DNA of 64,000 nucleotides from Flavobacteriales bacterium (GCA_019694795.1 JAIBBF010000004.1:48122-112121); one strand, 5' to 3'; shown: positions 34,202 to 43,794, counted from the first letter of the stretch. Program-made: numbers and translations. The notes: generated from the sequence alone by a model not told the origin.

Positions 34202-34296
34202 TCAACATACATTCTACAAAGCCCTGCCAGTATTTGGTGGGGCATTGTTATTTAATACAGGGAATTTTCCCATAACAACAAAAGACCAACCAAGCC

Positions 34297-35386
34297 ATGA
34301 TCACAAGCGATCAATACTCCAAGCTGGTAGAGCGCGTTGAAGCGCTGAGGGGGTATCTTTGACATCGATAGAAAACTAATCGATATTCAGGAAGAAGAAA
34401 TAAAAACCCAGGACCCCAATTTCTGGAACGATGCGGAGAAGGCAGAAACACTGCTGAAAAAGATTCGTGAAATGAAATTCTGGACCGAAGGTTATGCCAA
34501 GGCTAAAGCGCAGGCTGAGGATTTACAGGTGCTCTTAGATTTTCACAAAGAAGGCGGTGCTTCAGAAGAGGAAGTGGATGCACAATTTGCTGCAACTGTA
34601 GATACCATCGAAGAACTTGAATTCCGGAATATGTTAAGTGCGCCCGAAGATAAATCGAGTGCCATTTTACAAATCACCTCCGGTGCAGGAGGTACGGAAA
34701 GTTGCGACTGGGCTTCCATGTTGCTGCGGATGTACCAAATGTATGCGCAGAAAAAAGGATTTAAAGTCACCGAAATCGATCTTCAGGAAGGTGATGTTGC
34801 CGGTATAAAACAAGCCACCATCCAAATTGATGGTGATTATGCATTCGGAAATCTCAAGGGTGAAAACGGAGTACATCGCCTGGTGCGCATTTCTCCTTTC
34901 GATTCCAACGCAAAACGTCACACCTCTTTCGTTTCGGTTTATGTATATCCGCTGGTGGACGATTCCATCGATATCGTGGTTAATCCCGCAGACCTGGAAT
35001 GGGATACTTTCCGTTCGGGTGGAGCAGGAGGACAGAACGTAAACAAGGTGGAAACTGCCGTGCGTTTACATCACAAACCATCCGGTATTATCATTAAAAA
35101 TCAGGAATCACGCTCGCAGCATGACAATCGTGCAAAGGCACTTCAATTATTAAAATCGCAGTTGTTCGAAATCGAAATGAGAAAGCGAAGAGAAGCGGTG
35201 GATAAAATTGAAGCAGGAAAGAAAAAAATTGAGTGGGGTTCCCAAATCAGATCCTATGTACTGCACCCGTATAAACTGGTGAAGGATATGCGTACTGATT
35301 ATGAAACTTCCGATACCGTTGGTGTTTTGGATGGTAAAATTGATGGATTCCTGAAATCGTATTTGATGGAATACGGTGGTAACTGA
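34297..35386 (+). CDS. prfB: Peptide chain release factor 2, with programmed +1 frameshift
   Basis: RF2 ends translation at UGA and UAA. Translation starts at ATG 34297 and runs 21 codons to an in-frame TGA at 34360-34362. The context AGGGGGTATCTTTGAC is the canonical autoregulatory frameshift site: a Shine-Dalgarno-like AGGGGG, a CTT slippery codon and TGA followed by C. Shifting +1 continues at GAC 34361 to the stop at 35386, giving about 362 residues. The coding parts are therefore 34297-34359 and 34361-35386. The stop-recognition SPF motif ([10 protein letters not shown]) and the catalytic GGQ ([10 protein letters not shown]) are both present. A start at 34472 would miss the N-terminal domain. 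Confidence 0.97.
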
Positions 35387-35390
35387 TGCT

Positions 35391-35744
35391 ATGAAAAAAA
35401 GTAAGTTCATCATCTACCACAATCCACGCTGCAGCAAAAGCCGTTGCGCACTCGATATTTTGCGCGAAAACGGAATTGAAGCACAGGTGGTGGAATACAT
35501 GAAAGAAATTCCAACCCGCGAAGAATTTAAACTTTTACTGGCACGTCTTCATTTGGGACCCAAAGACATTTTGCGTACCGGCGAGGAACTGTTTAAAAGC
35601 AAGTTGAAAGGACTCCGTCTCACCGATGAAGAATGGATTACCATTATGCTCGAAAACCCGCAATTGATTGAGCGACCCATTGTTGTTAAAGGCAATAAAG
35701 GAATAGTGGCTCGTCCGCCCGAAAAAGTCCTCGAATTGATTTGA
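35391..35744 (+). CDS. ArsC/Spx-family thioredoxin-fold reductase
   Basis: This 117-residue protein belongs to the ArsC/Spx/YffB family. The N-terminal IIYHNPRCSKSRCALDIL carries the catalytic Cys of glutaredoxin-dependent arsenate reductases, and the C-terminal RPIVVKGNKGIVARPPE matches the family's Arg-containing end. No ars operon genes are near, so arsenate reduction is possible but not proven. It starts four bases after the prfB stop. The GTG at 35376 would overlap prfB and is less likely. Confidence 0.88.
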   Translation: MKKSKFIIYHNPRCSKSRCALDILRENGIEAQVVEYMKEIPTREEFKLLLARLHLGPKDILRTGEELFKSKLKGLRLTDEEWITIMLENPQLIERPIVVKGNKGIVARPPEKVLELI

Positions 35745-35792
35745 GTGGGATAAAAAGAAATGTAGTTTTACGTCAATATAAAAACAGCCGTT

Positions 35793-37190
35793 ATGGAATT
35801 CAGAATTGAAAAAGACACCATGGGTGAGGTAAAAGTACCCGCCGATAAATATTGGGGTGCGCAAACCGAGCGTTCCAGAAACAATTTTAAAATCGGACCG
35901 GAAGCTTCCATGCCGAAGGAAGTGATTTATGCATTTGCGCATTTGAAAAAAGCAGCAGCCTATGCCAATCACGAATTGGGCGTTTTGGCCGTTGAAAAAA
36001 GAGATTTGATTGCGAAAGCCTGCGACGAAATTCTGGCGAAAAAACTCGACGATCAATTTCCGCTTGTTATCTGGCAGACCGGCTCGGGAACCCAGTCGAA
36101 CATGAACGTGAACGAGGTAATTGCATATCGCGCTCATGTTATTTCCGGTGGTAATCTTAATGATGAAAAAAAGATCCTTCATCCGAATGATGATGTAAAC
36201 AAATCGCAAAGTTCGAATGATACCTATCCAACGGCCATGCATATTGCAGCTTACATCGCAGCAGTGGAAGTGACTTTACCGGGAATGAAAAAATTGCGTG
36301 ATACCCTTGCTAAAAAGGCACAGGAATACATGGGAATTGTAAAAACGGGACGCACTCACTTTATGGATGCTACACCGCTTACACTTGGTCAGGAATTTTC
36401 CGGTTATGTTCAACAATTGGATAACGGAATGCGCGCTATTCAGAATGCATTGGAAATGGTTCGCGAATTGGCATTGGGTGGTACTGCGGTAGGAACCGGA
36501 CTCAACACCCCTAAAGGATATGATGTACTTGTTGCTAAAAAAATTGCAGACTTTACCGGTCACCCTTTTGTAACTGCTCCTAACAAATTTGAAGCACTCG
36601 CTGCTCATGATGCGATGGTTGAACTTTCGGGTGCATTTAAACGGGTTGCTGTTTCATTAATGAAAATCGCCAACGATATCCGCATGTTAAGTAGCGGACC
36701 GAGATGTGGTATCGGCGAAATCGTTATTCCGGATAACGAACCAGGGTCTTCCATTATGCCGGGTAAGGTTAATCCTACACAACCTGAAGCTATGACGATG
36801 GTAGCGGCTCAGGTAATAGGTAATGATGTTGCCGTTTCAATTGGCGGAAGCACCGGTCATTTCGAATTGAATGTGTTTAAACCTTTAATTGCAGCTAATG
36901 TGTTGCAGTCGGCTCGTTTAATCGGAGATGTATGTGTAAGCTTCAACGATAAATGTGCAGTTGGAATTGAACCAAATCATGCAGTCATTAAACAACATCT
37001 CGAAAATTCCCTGATGTTGGTTACTGCATTAAATACCCATATTGGTTATGAAAATGCAGCTAAGATTGCGAAGAAGGCGCATAAAGAAAATAAGACACTT
37101 CGCGAGGCGGCTATCGAATTAAATCTTCTTACTGATGAGCAATTCACAGAATGGGTTCGCCCGGAAGATATGGTTGGATCTATGAAATAA
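35793..37190 (+). CDS. fumC: Fumarate hydratase, class II
   Basis: This 465-residue enzyme interconverts fumarate and malate in the citric acid cycle without an iron-sulfur cluster. The class II signature [16 protein letters not shown] is present, as are the active-site segments [27 protein letters not shown] and [16 protein letters not shown]. Length is standard. A bidirectional terminator follows. Confidence 0.97.
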   Translation: MEFRIEKDTMGEVKVPADKYWGAQTERSRNNFKIGPEASMPKEVIYAFAHLKKAAAYANHELGVLAVEKRDLIAKACDEILAKKLDDQFPLVIWQTGSGTQSNMNVNEVIAYRAHVISGGNLNDEKKILHPNDDVNKSQSSNDTYPTAMHIAAYIAAVEVTLPGMKKLRDTLAKKAQEYMGIVKTGRTHFMDATPLTLGQEFSGYVQQLDNGMRAIQNALEMVRELALGGTAVGTGLNTPKGYDVLVAKKIADFTGHPFVTAPNKFEALAAHDAMVELSGAFKRVAVSLMKIANDIRMLSSGPRCGIGEIVIPDNEPGSSIMPGKVNPTQPEAMTMVAAQVIGNDVAVSIGGSTGHFELNVFKPLIAANVLQSARLIGDVCVSFNDKCAVGIEPNHAVIKQHLENSLMLVTALNTHIGYENAAKIAKKAHKENKTLREAAIELNLLTDEQFTEWVRPEDMVGSMK

Positions 37191-37212
37191 TTCAATCGGA
37201 ATAAATAAAAAA

Positions 37213-37239
37213 AGCGGGATGAAAATCCCGCTTTTTTTT
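37213..37239. terminator. Bidirectional intrinsic terminator after fumC
   Basis: AGCGGGAT (37213-37220) and ATCCCGCT (37225-37232) form a perfect stem with a GAAA loop; a T-run follows on the plus strand and an A-run precedes it for the convergent gene. Confidence 0.9.
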
Positions 37240-37255
37240 ATGTCTTAATACCTGA

Positions 37256-37744
37256 TCAGAAAATCCATTCGAAGATGGAAAATAAGGAGAGGGAAGGACT
37301 GTTTTCCGTTGAGCTTCCGTTTCCGCCATCGGTGTTTACATTCGCATCATTGCTGATGGTTTTTTCTTCGGAGCTTTCTACGGTGTAAGCATGTTCGTTC
37401 ACTTCTTCCACAGCAGAAATCATCTCATCGCGACTAACCACTTTCGAGTCGAATTTCACAATGGCATGGTTAACGTCGTTCTCTGCATTGAAATCCATTT
37501 CAAAGGATGCAACGCCTTCCATTTTCATTAATGTTTTTCTAACTGCACCAACACAATTTATTTCGCAGCTCATTCCCGAAATTCCTAAATCGGCAATCAT
37601 ATCCGGATTAACAGGTGCTTTTGGTGCAGCACTTGTTTCTTCTGTGGAATCTGTATTTTCGGTTTCCGGTTTTGTTTCTGCTCCACCGCATGAAATAAAA
37701 AATAATGTGGCGGCGAAAAATAAAGTTGAAATTGACTTCTTCAT
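37256..37744 (-). CDS. Lipoprotein with heavy-metal-associated (HMA) domain
   Basis: This 162-residue protein has a lipoprotein signal (FFAATLFFISCGG), an acidic Thr/Glu-rich spacer, and an HMA-fold domain (about residues 52-122). The metal loop reads GMSCEINC, so the two Cys are separated by three residues and not two as in CopZ-type domains. A flexible Asn/Ser-rich tail follows and ends in a hydrophobic IFEWIF. It overlaps the CopZ-like gene by four bases (ATGA), so a copper chaperone and an exported copper-binding partner are probably made together. Confidence 0.85.
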   Translation of the reverse strand: MKKSISTLFFAATLFFISCGGAETKPETENTDSTEETSAAPKAPVNPDMIADLGISGMSCEINCVGAVRKTLMKMEGVASFEMDFNAENDVNHAIVKFDSKVVSRDEMISAVEEVNEHAYTVESSEEKTISNDANVNTDGGNGSSTENSPSLSLFSIFEWIF

Positions 37745-37953
37745 AATGACGCTGATTTAGCAGTATAAATTCCTGTTTCGTTAATGTCGCTGATTAATTT
37801 TTCTGTAGTGGTTTTGTCGCTCTCCACCCAAACTTTGCCGGACGATAAATCCACCTCAAAATGTTCGATTCCCTCACCACGGATGATGCGCTCAACGGCC
37901 ATCTTACAGTGATTACAGGTCATTCCATCTACGCTTAATTCCATTTTTTCCAT
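37741..37953 (-). CDS. CopZ-like copper chaperone (HMA domain)
   Basis: This 70-residue cytoplasmic protein is a single HMA domain with the metal motif GMTCNHCKMAV. Such proteins carry Cu(I) to P-type ATPases or regulators; the window's ccoI is a possible partner, though it is 10 kb away. I choose ATG 37953, because the domain starts there and an exact -7 box ends five bases upstream, placing transcription start on the A of the ATG; a longer frame from 38106 would run through the divergent permease promoter. Confidence 0.9.
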   Translation of the reverse strand: MEKMELSVDGMTCNHCKMAVERIIRGEGIEHFEVDLSSGKVWVESDKTTTEKLISDINETGIYTAKSASL

Positions 37954-37957
37954 ACTG

Positions 37958-37965
37958 CAAAAATA
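37958..37965 (-). promoter_or_regulatory. -7 promoter box (TATTTTTG) of the CopZ-like gene
   Basis: This exact TAnnTTTG match on the minus strand has its G five bases before the A of ATG 37953, predicting a leaderless mRNA. Confidence 0.6.
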
Positions 37966-38026
37966 AATCGCAGGTTCCCCGTTTCCAACAACTAATCGAT
38001 TTATCTTCGTCCACCTCAAATCAGCA

Positions 38027-38920
38027 ATGGAAAAACCGCGTCCCCTATTATCTGTCCTGCTCCTCGCCGTTTTGGCGTTTACCTGGGGTAGTTCCTTTAT
38101 TCTCATGAAGTTGGGAATGGAAGATGCAGCGGGGAATCCGGTTTTTTCTCCATTTCAGGTCGCTGCCATGCGCATGAGTTTTGCCTGTTGGCTGCTGTTG
38201 CCTTTTGCACTTTACCACATCCGCAAAATTCCATTCTCAAAATATCTGCCCTTGTTGGTGGTAGGAATGTGTGGTAATGCCATCCCCGCTTTTTTATTTA
38301 CCACCGCCGAAACTTCAATAGCACCCTCTCTGGCCGGAATGCTGAATTCAACCACTCCATTATTTACGGTGATTATTGCGGCGCTCATTTTTAAGAACCG
38401 CTTTTCGAAGGCGAATTATCTTGGACTCACACTTGGTATTGCAGGCTCTGCCGGATTAATGCTGGCGGGGGGAACAGCGGCTTTTTATGGGGATATCGGT
38501 TCGAGTTTATTAATTCTTTTGGCTACACTTTGTTATGCCATCTCCGTAAATACCATTCGCAATTATTTAACCGGAATTCACCCAATAGGGGTGACCAGTG
38601 TTTCCTTTATGTTTTTCGGAATCCCATTAAGTTTATACCTGTTCAGTACCGATTTTATTTCGGTCCTTCAACATCACCCTTCAGGCAAATCGGCCCTGGG
38701 CTTTGTCAGTATTCTGTCCATGTTCGGCACCGCTCTCGCGGTGATTCTGTTTAATTACCTGGTCCGACTCTCCGGCGCCGTTTACGCGAGTACGGTGACC
38801 TATCTAATTCCCGTAACAGCCATTTTTTGGGGATTTTTACGGAAAGAACCCATTTTACCCATGCATTTCATTTCAATGGGGGTCATTTTAACCGGAGTTT
38901 ACCTCATTAACCGAAAGTAA
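38027..38920 (+). CDS. EamA/DMT-family permease
   Basis: This 297-residue protein has ten predicted membrane helices in two EamA repeats (about residues 8-142 and 155-297). The opening AVLAFTWGSSFILMKLG and the repeat-end motif (ILTGVYLINRK) are typical of the drug/metabolite transporter superfamily. The substrate cannot be told. It is divergent from the CopZ-like gene by about 70 bases. Confidence 0.9.
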   Translation: MEKPRPLLSVLLLAVLAFTWGSSFILMKLGMEDAAGNPVFSPFQVAAMRMSFACWLLLPFALYHIRKIPFSKYLPLLVVGMCGNAIPAFLFTTAETSIAPSLAGMLNSTTPLFTVIIAALIFKNRFSKANYLGLTLGIAGSAGLMLAGGTAAFYGDIGSSLLILLATLCYAISVNTIRNYLTGIHPIGVTSVSFMFFGIPLSLYLFSTDFISVLQHHPSGKSALGFVSILSMFGTALAVILFNYLVRLSGAVYASTVTYLIPVTAIFWGFLRKEPILPMHFISMGVILTGVYLINRK

Positions 38921-39008
38921 TTACTTGTTTTTTAGTAGTTTATGGAGGATTTTTGCCCGGTCTCTAATATTTTCCACATCTCACTTGTGAATAAGGCTTG
39001 ATTTTGAT

Positions 39009-39016
39009 TACATTTG
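39009..39016 (+). promoter_or_regulatory. -7 promoter box (TACATTTG) of rplU-rpmA
   Basis: This is an exact TAnnTTTG match; a TTG at 38985-38987, 21 bases upstream of the box, could serve as part of the -33 element. Transcription would start near 39021, giving a leader of about 47 bases. Confidence 0.65.
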
Positions 39017-39020
39017 CAGC

Positions 39021-39037
39021 CCCTGTACAAAGCAGGG
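39021..39037 (+). promoter_or_regulatory. 5'-terminal hairpin in the rplU leader
   Basis: CCCTG (39021-39025) and CAGGG (39033-39037) form a five-base stem with a seven-base loop, beginning exactly at the predicted transcription start. It may stabilise the mRNA or take part in L21 autoregulation. Confidence 0.4.
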
Positions 39038-39067
39038 ACTGATTTAAAAACCTAAAAAAACAAACCC

Positions 39068-39379
39068 ATGTACGCAATCGTAGAGATAGCAGGGCAGCAA
39101 TTCAAGGTTGCAAAAGATCAGCGTGTTTACGTTCACCGTTTAGAAGGCGAAGAAGGTGCGAAAGTTGAATTCGACAAAGTACTTCTCGTTGATAACGGCG
39201 GAAAAGTTAGCGTTGGCGCCCCGGCTGTAGAAGGTGCAAAAGTAACAGGTAAAATCCTGAAGCATCTTAAAGATGACAAAGTGATCATCTTCAAAAAGAA
39301 AAGAAGAAAAGGTTATAAAGTGAAGCGCGGACATCGTCAGTCGCTCACTCAGATTCAGATTTCTGACATCAAAGCCTGA
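39068..39379 (+). CDS. rplU: 50S ribosomal protein bL21
   Basis: This 103-residue protein matches bL21 throughout: MYAIVEIAGQQFKV at the start, VLLVDNGG in the middle, and the basic RNA-binding segment FKKKRRKGYKVKRGHRQ at the end. It is followed by rpmA after 31 bases, the universal order. Confidence 0.98.
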   Translation: MYAIVEIAGQQFKVAKDQRVYVHRLEGEEGAKVEFDKVLLVDNGGKVSVGAPAVEGAKVTGKILKHLKDDKVIIFKKKRRKGYKVKRGHRQSLTQIQISDIKA

Positions 39380-39410
39380 TAACATAAATAATTAAAAAAA
39401 GGATTAAGCC

Positions 39411-39671
39411 ATGGCACACAAGAAAGGCGTCGGTAGTTCCAAGAACGGTCGCGAATCGGAAAGTAAGCGACTCGGAGTTAAGATCTATGGTGGTCAACAA
39501 GCCATCGCCGGCAATATCATCGTACGTCAACGCGGTACTGTTCACCATCCTGGTGACAATGTAGGTATCGGTAAAGACCATACATTATTTGCACTTGTTG
39601 ACGGAACTGTTATGTTCCGCAAGAAGAAAGATAACCGTTCGTATGTAAGCGTTGTTCCTGCAGCGAATTAA
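39411..39671 (+). CDS. rpmA: 50S ribosomal protein bL27
   Basis: This 86-residue protein matches bL27: [20 protein letters not shown], then [10 protein letters not shown] and GKDHTLFAL. It starts with the direct N-terminal tail that reaches the peptidyl-transferase centre, without the cleaved extension seen in Firmicutes. A terminator follows. Confidence 0.98.
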   Translation: MAHKKGVGSSKNGRESESKRLGVKIYGGQQAIAGNIIVRQRGTVHHPGDNVGIGKDHTLFALVDGTVMFRKKKDNRSYVSVVPAAN

Positions 39672-39690
39672 TACGAATACCCCCATTCGA

Positions 39691-39722
39691 AACCCCGTTG
39701 CACTGCTTCGGGGTTTTTTTTT
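39691..39722 (+). terminator. Intrinsic terminator after rpmA
   Basis: AACCCCG (39691-39697) pairs with CGGGGTT (39709-39715), followed by a run of T. Confidence 0.88.
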
Positions 39723-39805
39723 GGGGAATTGTGAATGGAAATAAAAACATTTCATTCCCGAATTGAGCATTAACTTTTATTTTTACTACCTAAATACACC
39801 TGTCC

Positions 39806-41074
39806 ATGTTAGAACTGAATTACCTGCGCGAAAACAAAGAAGAAGCTATTCAGCGGTTGAGTAAACGAAATTCCAATTTTAGTGCTGTGATCGAACAGAT
39901 CCTGGCGATTGATGCGGATCGCAGAAAAACGCAAAATGAACTGGATTCGCAATTGGCAGAATTGAACCGTATTTCGAAAGAGGTTGGTGCTTTAATGCAA
40001 CAGGGAAAAAAAGAGGAAGCGAATGCTGCGAAAGAAAAAACAGCGGAATTAAAAAACGGGACTAAAGTTTTTCAGGATAAACTGGCCGAACTGGAACAAC
40101 AGCAACAACAGTTGTTATATACAGTACCCAATACACCAAATAACATTGTACCAGCAGGTAAATCCGCCGAAGATAACCTGGAAGTATTTCGCCATGGCGA
40201 TATTCCTCAACTGGAATCAAAGCTTCCGCATTGGGAGTTGGCGGCAAAATATGATTTAATCGATTTTGAATTAGGCGTTAAAATCACCGGTGCCGGTTTT
40301 CCGGTTTACAAAGGAAAGGGTGCGCGCTTACAACGTGCCTTAATTAATTTTTTCCTCGATCGTGCAACAGCTGCCGGTTACGCAGAAACACAAGCACCTC
40401 ACATGGTGAATGAAGCTTCCGGATATGGTACCGGACAGTTACCGGATAAAGAGGGACAAATGTATCACGTGGGTGTAGATAATCTTTATCTCATTCCTAC
40501 CGCTGAGGTTCCGCTTACTAATTTGTACCGCGATGTCATTTTAAAAGAAGAAGATTTTCCGGTTAAGCTTACAGGATACACTCCTTGTTTCCGTCGCGAA
40601 GCAGGTAGCTATGGAAAAGATGTACGCGGATTAAACCGACTCCATCAATTTGATAAAGTAGAAATCGTTCAACTGGAGCATCCGGAGCGTTCGTACGAAA
40701 CGCTGGATACGATGGTGGAGCATGTAAAAGGATTACTCAGCGATTTGGGATTACCATTCCGCATTCTTCGTCTCTGTGGCGGAGATATGGGTTTCACTTC
40801 TGCATTGACTTACGATTTTGAAGTGTATTCTACTGCACAGGAAAAATGGCTGGAAGTTTCTTCTACGTCTAATTTCGAAACCTACCAGGCCAACCGACTG
40901 AAACTTCGTTTTAAAGATAAAAACGGAAAAATCCGACTTGCGCATACCTTGAATGGTTCTGCATTGGCTTTACCACGCATCGTTGCTTCTTTGCTGGAAA
41001 ATTATCAAACACCAAACGGAATTAAAATACCGGAAGTTCTGGTGCCTTACACCGGATTTAATATCATTAACTGA
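39806..41074 (+). CDS. serS: Seryl-tRNA synthetase
   Basis: This 422-residue class II synthetase charges tRNA-Ser. Residues 1-100 form the tRNA-binding coiled coil. Motif 2 is in CFRREAGSYGKDVRGLNRLH, and motif 3 in TLNGSALALPRIVASLLE; EVSSTSNFETYQANR is also diagnostic. Length is standard. The lipoprotein gene starts two bases after its stop. Confidence 0.98.
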   Translation: MLELNYLRENKEEAIQRLSKRNSNFSAVIEQILAIDADRRKTQNELDSQLAELNRISKEVGALMQQGKKEEANAAKEKTAELKNGTKVFQDKLAELEQQQQQLLYTVPNTPNNIVPAGKSAEDNLEVFRHGDIPQLESKLPHWELAAKYDLIDFELGVKITGAGFPVYKGKGARLQRALINFFLDRATAAGYAETQAPHMVNEASGYGTGQLPDKEGQMYHVGVDNLYLIPTAEVPLTNLYRDVILKEEDFPVKLTGYTPCFRREAGSYGKDVRGLNRLHQFDKVEIVQLEHPERSYETLDTMVEHVKGLLSDLGLPFRILRLCGGDMGFTSALTYDFEVYSTAQEKWLEVSSTSNFETYQANRLKLRFKDKNGKIRLAHTLNGSALALPRIVASLLENYQTPNGIKIPEVLVPYTGFNIIN

Positions 41075-41076
41075 TT

Positions 41077-41643
41077 ATGAAAAAAACTGCAGTATTTAAC
41101 GTATTCGTCCTTTTTGTCTACCTCATGTTTCCCTCTTGCGGAGGCATCGATTACAGCGCTGAAATTGCCCAACTCGATAGTTTGTCTACAGCCGTAACCA
41201 AAATGGAAGAAGCATTTAAAGCTGTAGATACCAATCGCCTTCGCGAAATCAGCATTGAGGCCAGTAATAACATCAACCGCATAAAAGAGGTGTATACTAC
41301 CGACACGGTGAACATGAAAGAAGCGCGTATGATTACCACCTACAAATCATTACGCAAAATCGATGGCAAATCGAGAGCGGAAAGAGGGAAGTTATGGTCG
41401 GAAATCGCTTACAGTAAAAAACAATTATCCACGCTTACGGAGGACTTGAAAAACAGTCGCTTTGAAAAGGAGCTGGGAAAAAAGTATTTTATTGATGAGA
41501 AACTGGCAACCCAATCCTTGCTTGGTTCGTATGAAAGTTACCGCTTGAACATAGAATGGGCATTTCAAACATACGATTCGCTGCATCCTCTCGTTCTTGA
41601 GGTAATTGCTCGTCAGGAGCAGGTGCTTGAATCGAAAAAATGA
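41077..41643 (+). CDS. Predicted lipoprotein with coiled coil
   Basis: This 188-residue protein has a lipoprotein signal (FVYLMFPSCGG) and a mature part that is almost entirely helical, with coiled-coil heptads at about residues 25-75 and 100-125. I recognise no family. It overlaps the TPR gene by four bases and follows serS by two, so it is in the same transcript. The pairing of a helical lipoprotein with a large TPR protein suggests an envelope complex, but that is inference. Confidence 0.7.
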   Translation: MKKTAVFNVFVLFVYLMFPSCGGIDYSAEIAQLDSLSTAVTKMEEAFKAVDTNRLREISIEASNNINRIKEVYTTDTVNMKEARMITTYKSLRKIDGKSRAERGKLWSEIAYSKKQLSTLTEDLKNSRFEKELGKKYFIDEKLATQSLLGSYESYRLNIEWAFQTYDSLHPLVLEVIARQEQVLESKK

Positions 41644-43460
41644 AAAAGATACTGCTGCTTATTTTGATTCTGTGTCCATTCTTCGCAATGGCACAACCTT
41701 CCAATGACCAACAATTGGCCGTGCAGTATTTTCAGGCCGGCGAATACGATAAGGCAGTACTTTATTACGAAAAACTGTACAATAAAAATCAGGCCGATTT
41801 CTACTACAATTACTACGTAAAATGCCTGATTGAATTAAAGCAATACAAGGACGCCGAAAAAATAATCCGTAAACAACAACGGAAAAATCCGGGGAATCTG
41901 AAGTATTATGTCGACCTCGGGGAATTGTATAAAGTGCAGGATGATCCGGCAAAAGCAAAAAAGGAATTCGATAACGCCATAAAAGATTTAACAGCCGAAA
42001 CACAACAGGTGCAAAATCTCGCTAACGCTTTTCGCGATAAAGGAGAATTGGATTATGCATTGGCGGCTTATGAAAAAGGAGATCGCCTTACAGGTGGAGT
42101 GCTTAAATACAGAATGCAAAAAGCGGAACTCTACAACATGAAAGGATTAACCGAACAAATGGTAGAGGAGTATTTATCACTGATTGATGATAATCCGAAC
42201 AATATTACCAATGTAGAAAACCAGCTTTCATTTGCCGTTAATTTCGAAGATCCCGAAAATCCCCGCATCGAAGTATTGCGTGTCGCTTTATTAAAACGAA
42301 TTCAAAAACATCCGGATAATTCATCTTACACCGAATTGCTTATTTGGTTTTTTCAGCAAAAGGGAGATTTAGCTTCTGCATTTAATCAGATTAAGGCGAT
42401 TGATAAACGACAAAAAAAGGATGGTTACGAATTGCTGGATTTTGGCCGGCTTTGTAAATCAAATGAAGATTATGATTTGGCTGCGAAATGCTTCGATTAT
42501 ATCATCACCGAAAAAGGGAAGTCGAGTCCCTATTACCTCGAAGCAAAAATTGAAATGGTGGATGTACTTTCCAGAAAAGTGCTGGACCGCAGAATTTACG
42601 ATCAAAACGATTTGCTTACACTTGAGAAATTGTACAATGAAACCTTACTTGAACTGGGAAAAAGTTCTTCTACTGTGGGATTAATCCGTGGTCTGGCTAA
42701 AGTGAAAGCCTATCACTTGCACGATAGTCAGGCTGCAATTACCTTATTATACGAAGCACTTAATCTCCCGGGAATTTCATTAATGACGGAGGCCGAGATT
42801 AAATTAGAAATGGCAGATGTTTTACTGATGCAGGGAAATATTTGGGATGCATCATTGTATTATTCGCAAGTGGAGAAAGCATTTAAGCATGAGCCAATCG
42901 GGCATGAAGCCAAATTGCGCAATGCAAAAATTTCGTTTTATACCGGAGATTTTTCCTGGGCACAGGCACAGTTGGATGTATTGAAAGCATCGACCTCTAA
43001 ACTTATTTCCAACGACGCCATGCAATTGTCGCTGTTGATTACCGATAATCTGGGAATGGATTCCTTGCCCGATGCTATGAAGCTTTATGCAGAAGCAGAT
43101 TTGCTGGTTTATCAGAATCGTTTTGATGAAGCTTTAAAAAAACTGGATACGCTCAACGGAAAATTTCCGTGGCATGGACTAGCCGATGAATCGCGTTTTC
43201 TTCGTTACAGAATGTTTATGCAGCAACGCGATTACGAACATGCTGCTGAAGAATTACAATTTATTATCGATAATTTTTCGCAGGATATATTAGGGGATGA
43301 TGCCCTTTTCCGAATGGCGGAACTGGAGCAGTATTATTTTAATCAACCCGAAAAAGCGGCCGAGTTGTATAAAAAACTCATGTTCGACCATCCGGGAAGT
43401 CTCTATGTAGTAGAAGCCCGAAAACGATTCCGTACACTTCGCGGAGAAAAAATTAATTAA
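41640..43460 (+). CDS. Secreted tetratricopeptide-repeat protein
   Basis: This 606-residue protein has a signal peptide (about residues 1-18, ending AMA) and about ten TPR-type helical repeats along the whole length, for example AVQYFQAGEYDKAVLYYEKL and EYDLAAKCFDYI-like segments. Such proteins act as periplasmic scaffolds; no catalytic domain is visible. It is translationally coupled to the upstream lipoprotein. Confidence 0.85.
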   Translation: MKKILLLILILCPFFAMAQPSNDQQLAVQYFQAGEYDKAVLYYEKLYNKNQADFYYNYYVKCLIELKQYKDAEKIIRKQQRKNPGNLKYYVDLGELYKVQDDPAKAKKEFDNAIKDLTAETQQVQNLANAFRDKGELDYALAAYEKGDRLTGGVLKYRMQKAELYNMKGLTEQMVEEYLSLIDDNPNNITNVENQLSFAVNFEDPENPRIEVLRVALLKRIQKHPDNSSYTELLIWFFQQKGDLASAFNQIKAIDKRQKKDGYELLDFGRLCKSNEDYDLAAKCFDYIITEKGKSSPYYLEAKIEMVDVLSRKVLDRRIYDQNDLLTLEKLYNETLLELGKSSSTVGLIRGLAKVKAYHLHDSQAAITLLYEALNLPGISLMTEAEIKLEMADVLLMQGNIWDASLYYSQVEKAFKHEPIGHEAKLRNAKISFYTGDFSWAQAQLDVLKASTSKLISNDAMQLSLLITDNLGMDSLPDAMKLYAEADLLVYQNRFDEALKKLDTLNGKFPWHGLADESRFLRYRMFMQQRDYEHAAEELQFIIDNFSQDILGDDALFRMAELEQYYFNQPEKAAELYKKLMFDHPGSLYVVEARKRFRTLRGEKIN

Positions 43461-43471
43461 ACAAATTGTCA

Positions 43472-43786
43472 ATGATACTTTACAATGTAACCGTAAACAT
43501 CGATCACGATGTGGAGCAGGAATGGTTGAAGTGGATGAAAGAAGTTCATATTCCGGATGTATTGCGTACCGGGATGTTTATAGAAAATAAAATTTGTAAG
43601 ATTTTGGCAGAATCGGAAGGGGGGACGTCTTATTCTGTTCAGTATTTGTGTAAGGACATGCCTACTTTTCAGCAGTACGAAGAAACGTTTGCTCCTGCTT
43701 TACGTGCCGAGCACACAGAAAAATACAAAGGTAAATTCGTCGCCTTTCGCACTTTATTAGAAGTGGTGCATCACGATAAAAACTAA
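43472..43786 (+). CDS. DUF4286 family protein
   Basis: This 104-residue protein matches the Bacteroidota DUF4286 family: MILYNVTVNIDHDVEQEWLKWM, then HIPDVLRTGMF, and CPY-type SVQYLCKDM. The fold is probably a ferredoxin-like dimeric barrel; function is unknown. I start at ATG 43472, because the TTG two codons upstream is not family-like. It is the last gene of the serS transcript and meets the TonB-type receptor gene tail to tail. Confidence 0.88.
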   Translation: MILYNVTVNIDHDVEQEWLKWMKEVHIPDVLRTGMFIENKICKILAESEGGTSYSVQYLCKDMPTFQQYEETFAPALRAEHTEKYKGKFVAFRTLLEVVHHDKN

Positions 43787-43794
43787 GAAGCGCA

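Noticed and set aside
34472..35386. Release factor 2 as a simple ORF from an internal ATG
   Set aside because: The true start is 34297 with the programmed frameshift; the internal ATG would delete the N-terminal domain.
35535..36242. 235-residue open frame on the minus strand opposite arsC-like and fumC
   Set aside because: Both genes on the other strand are clear enzymes, and this frame has no recognisable domain or promoter.
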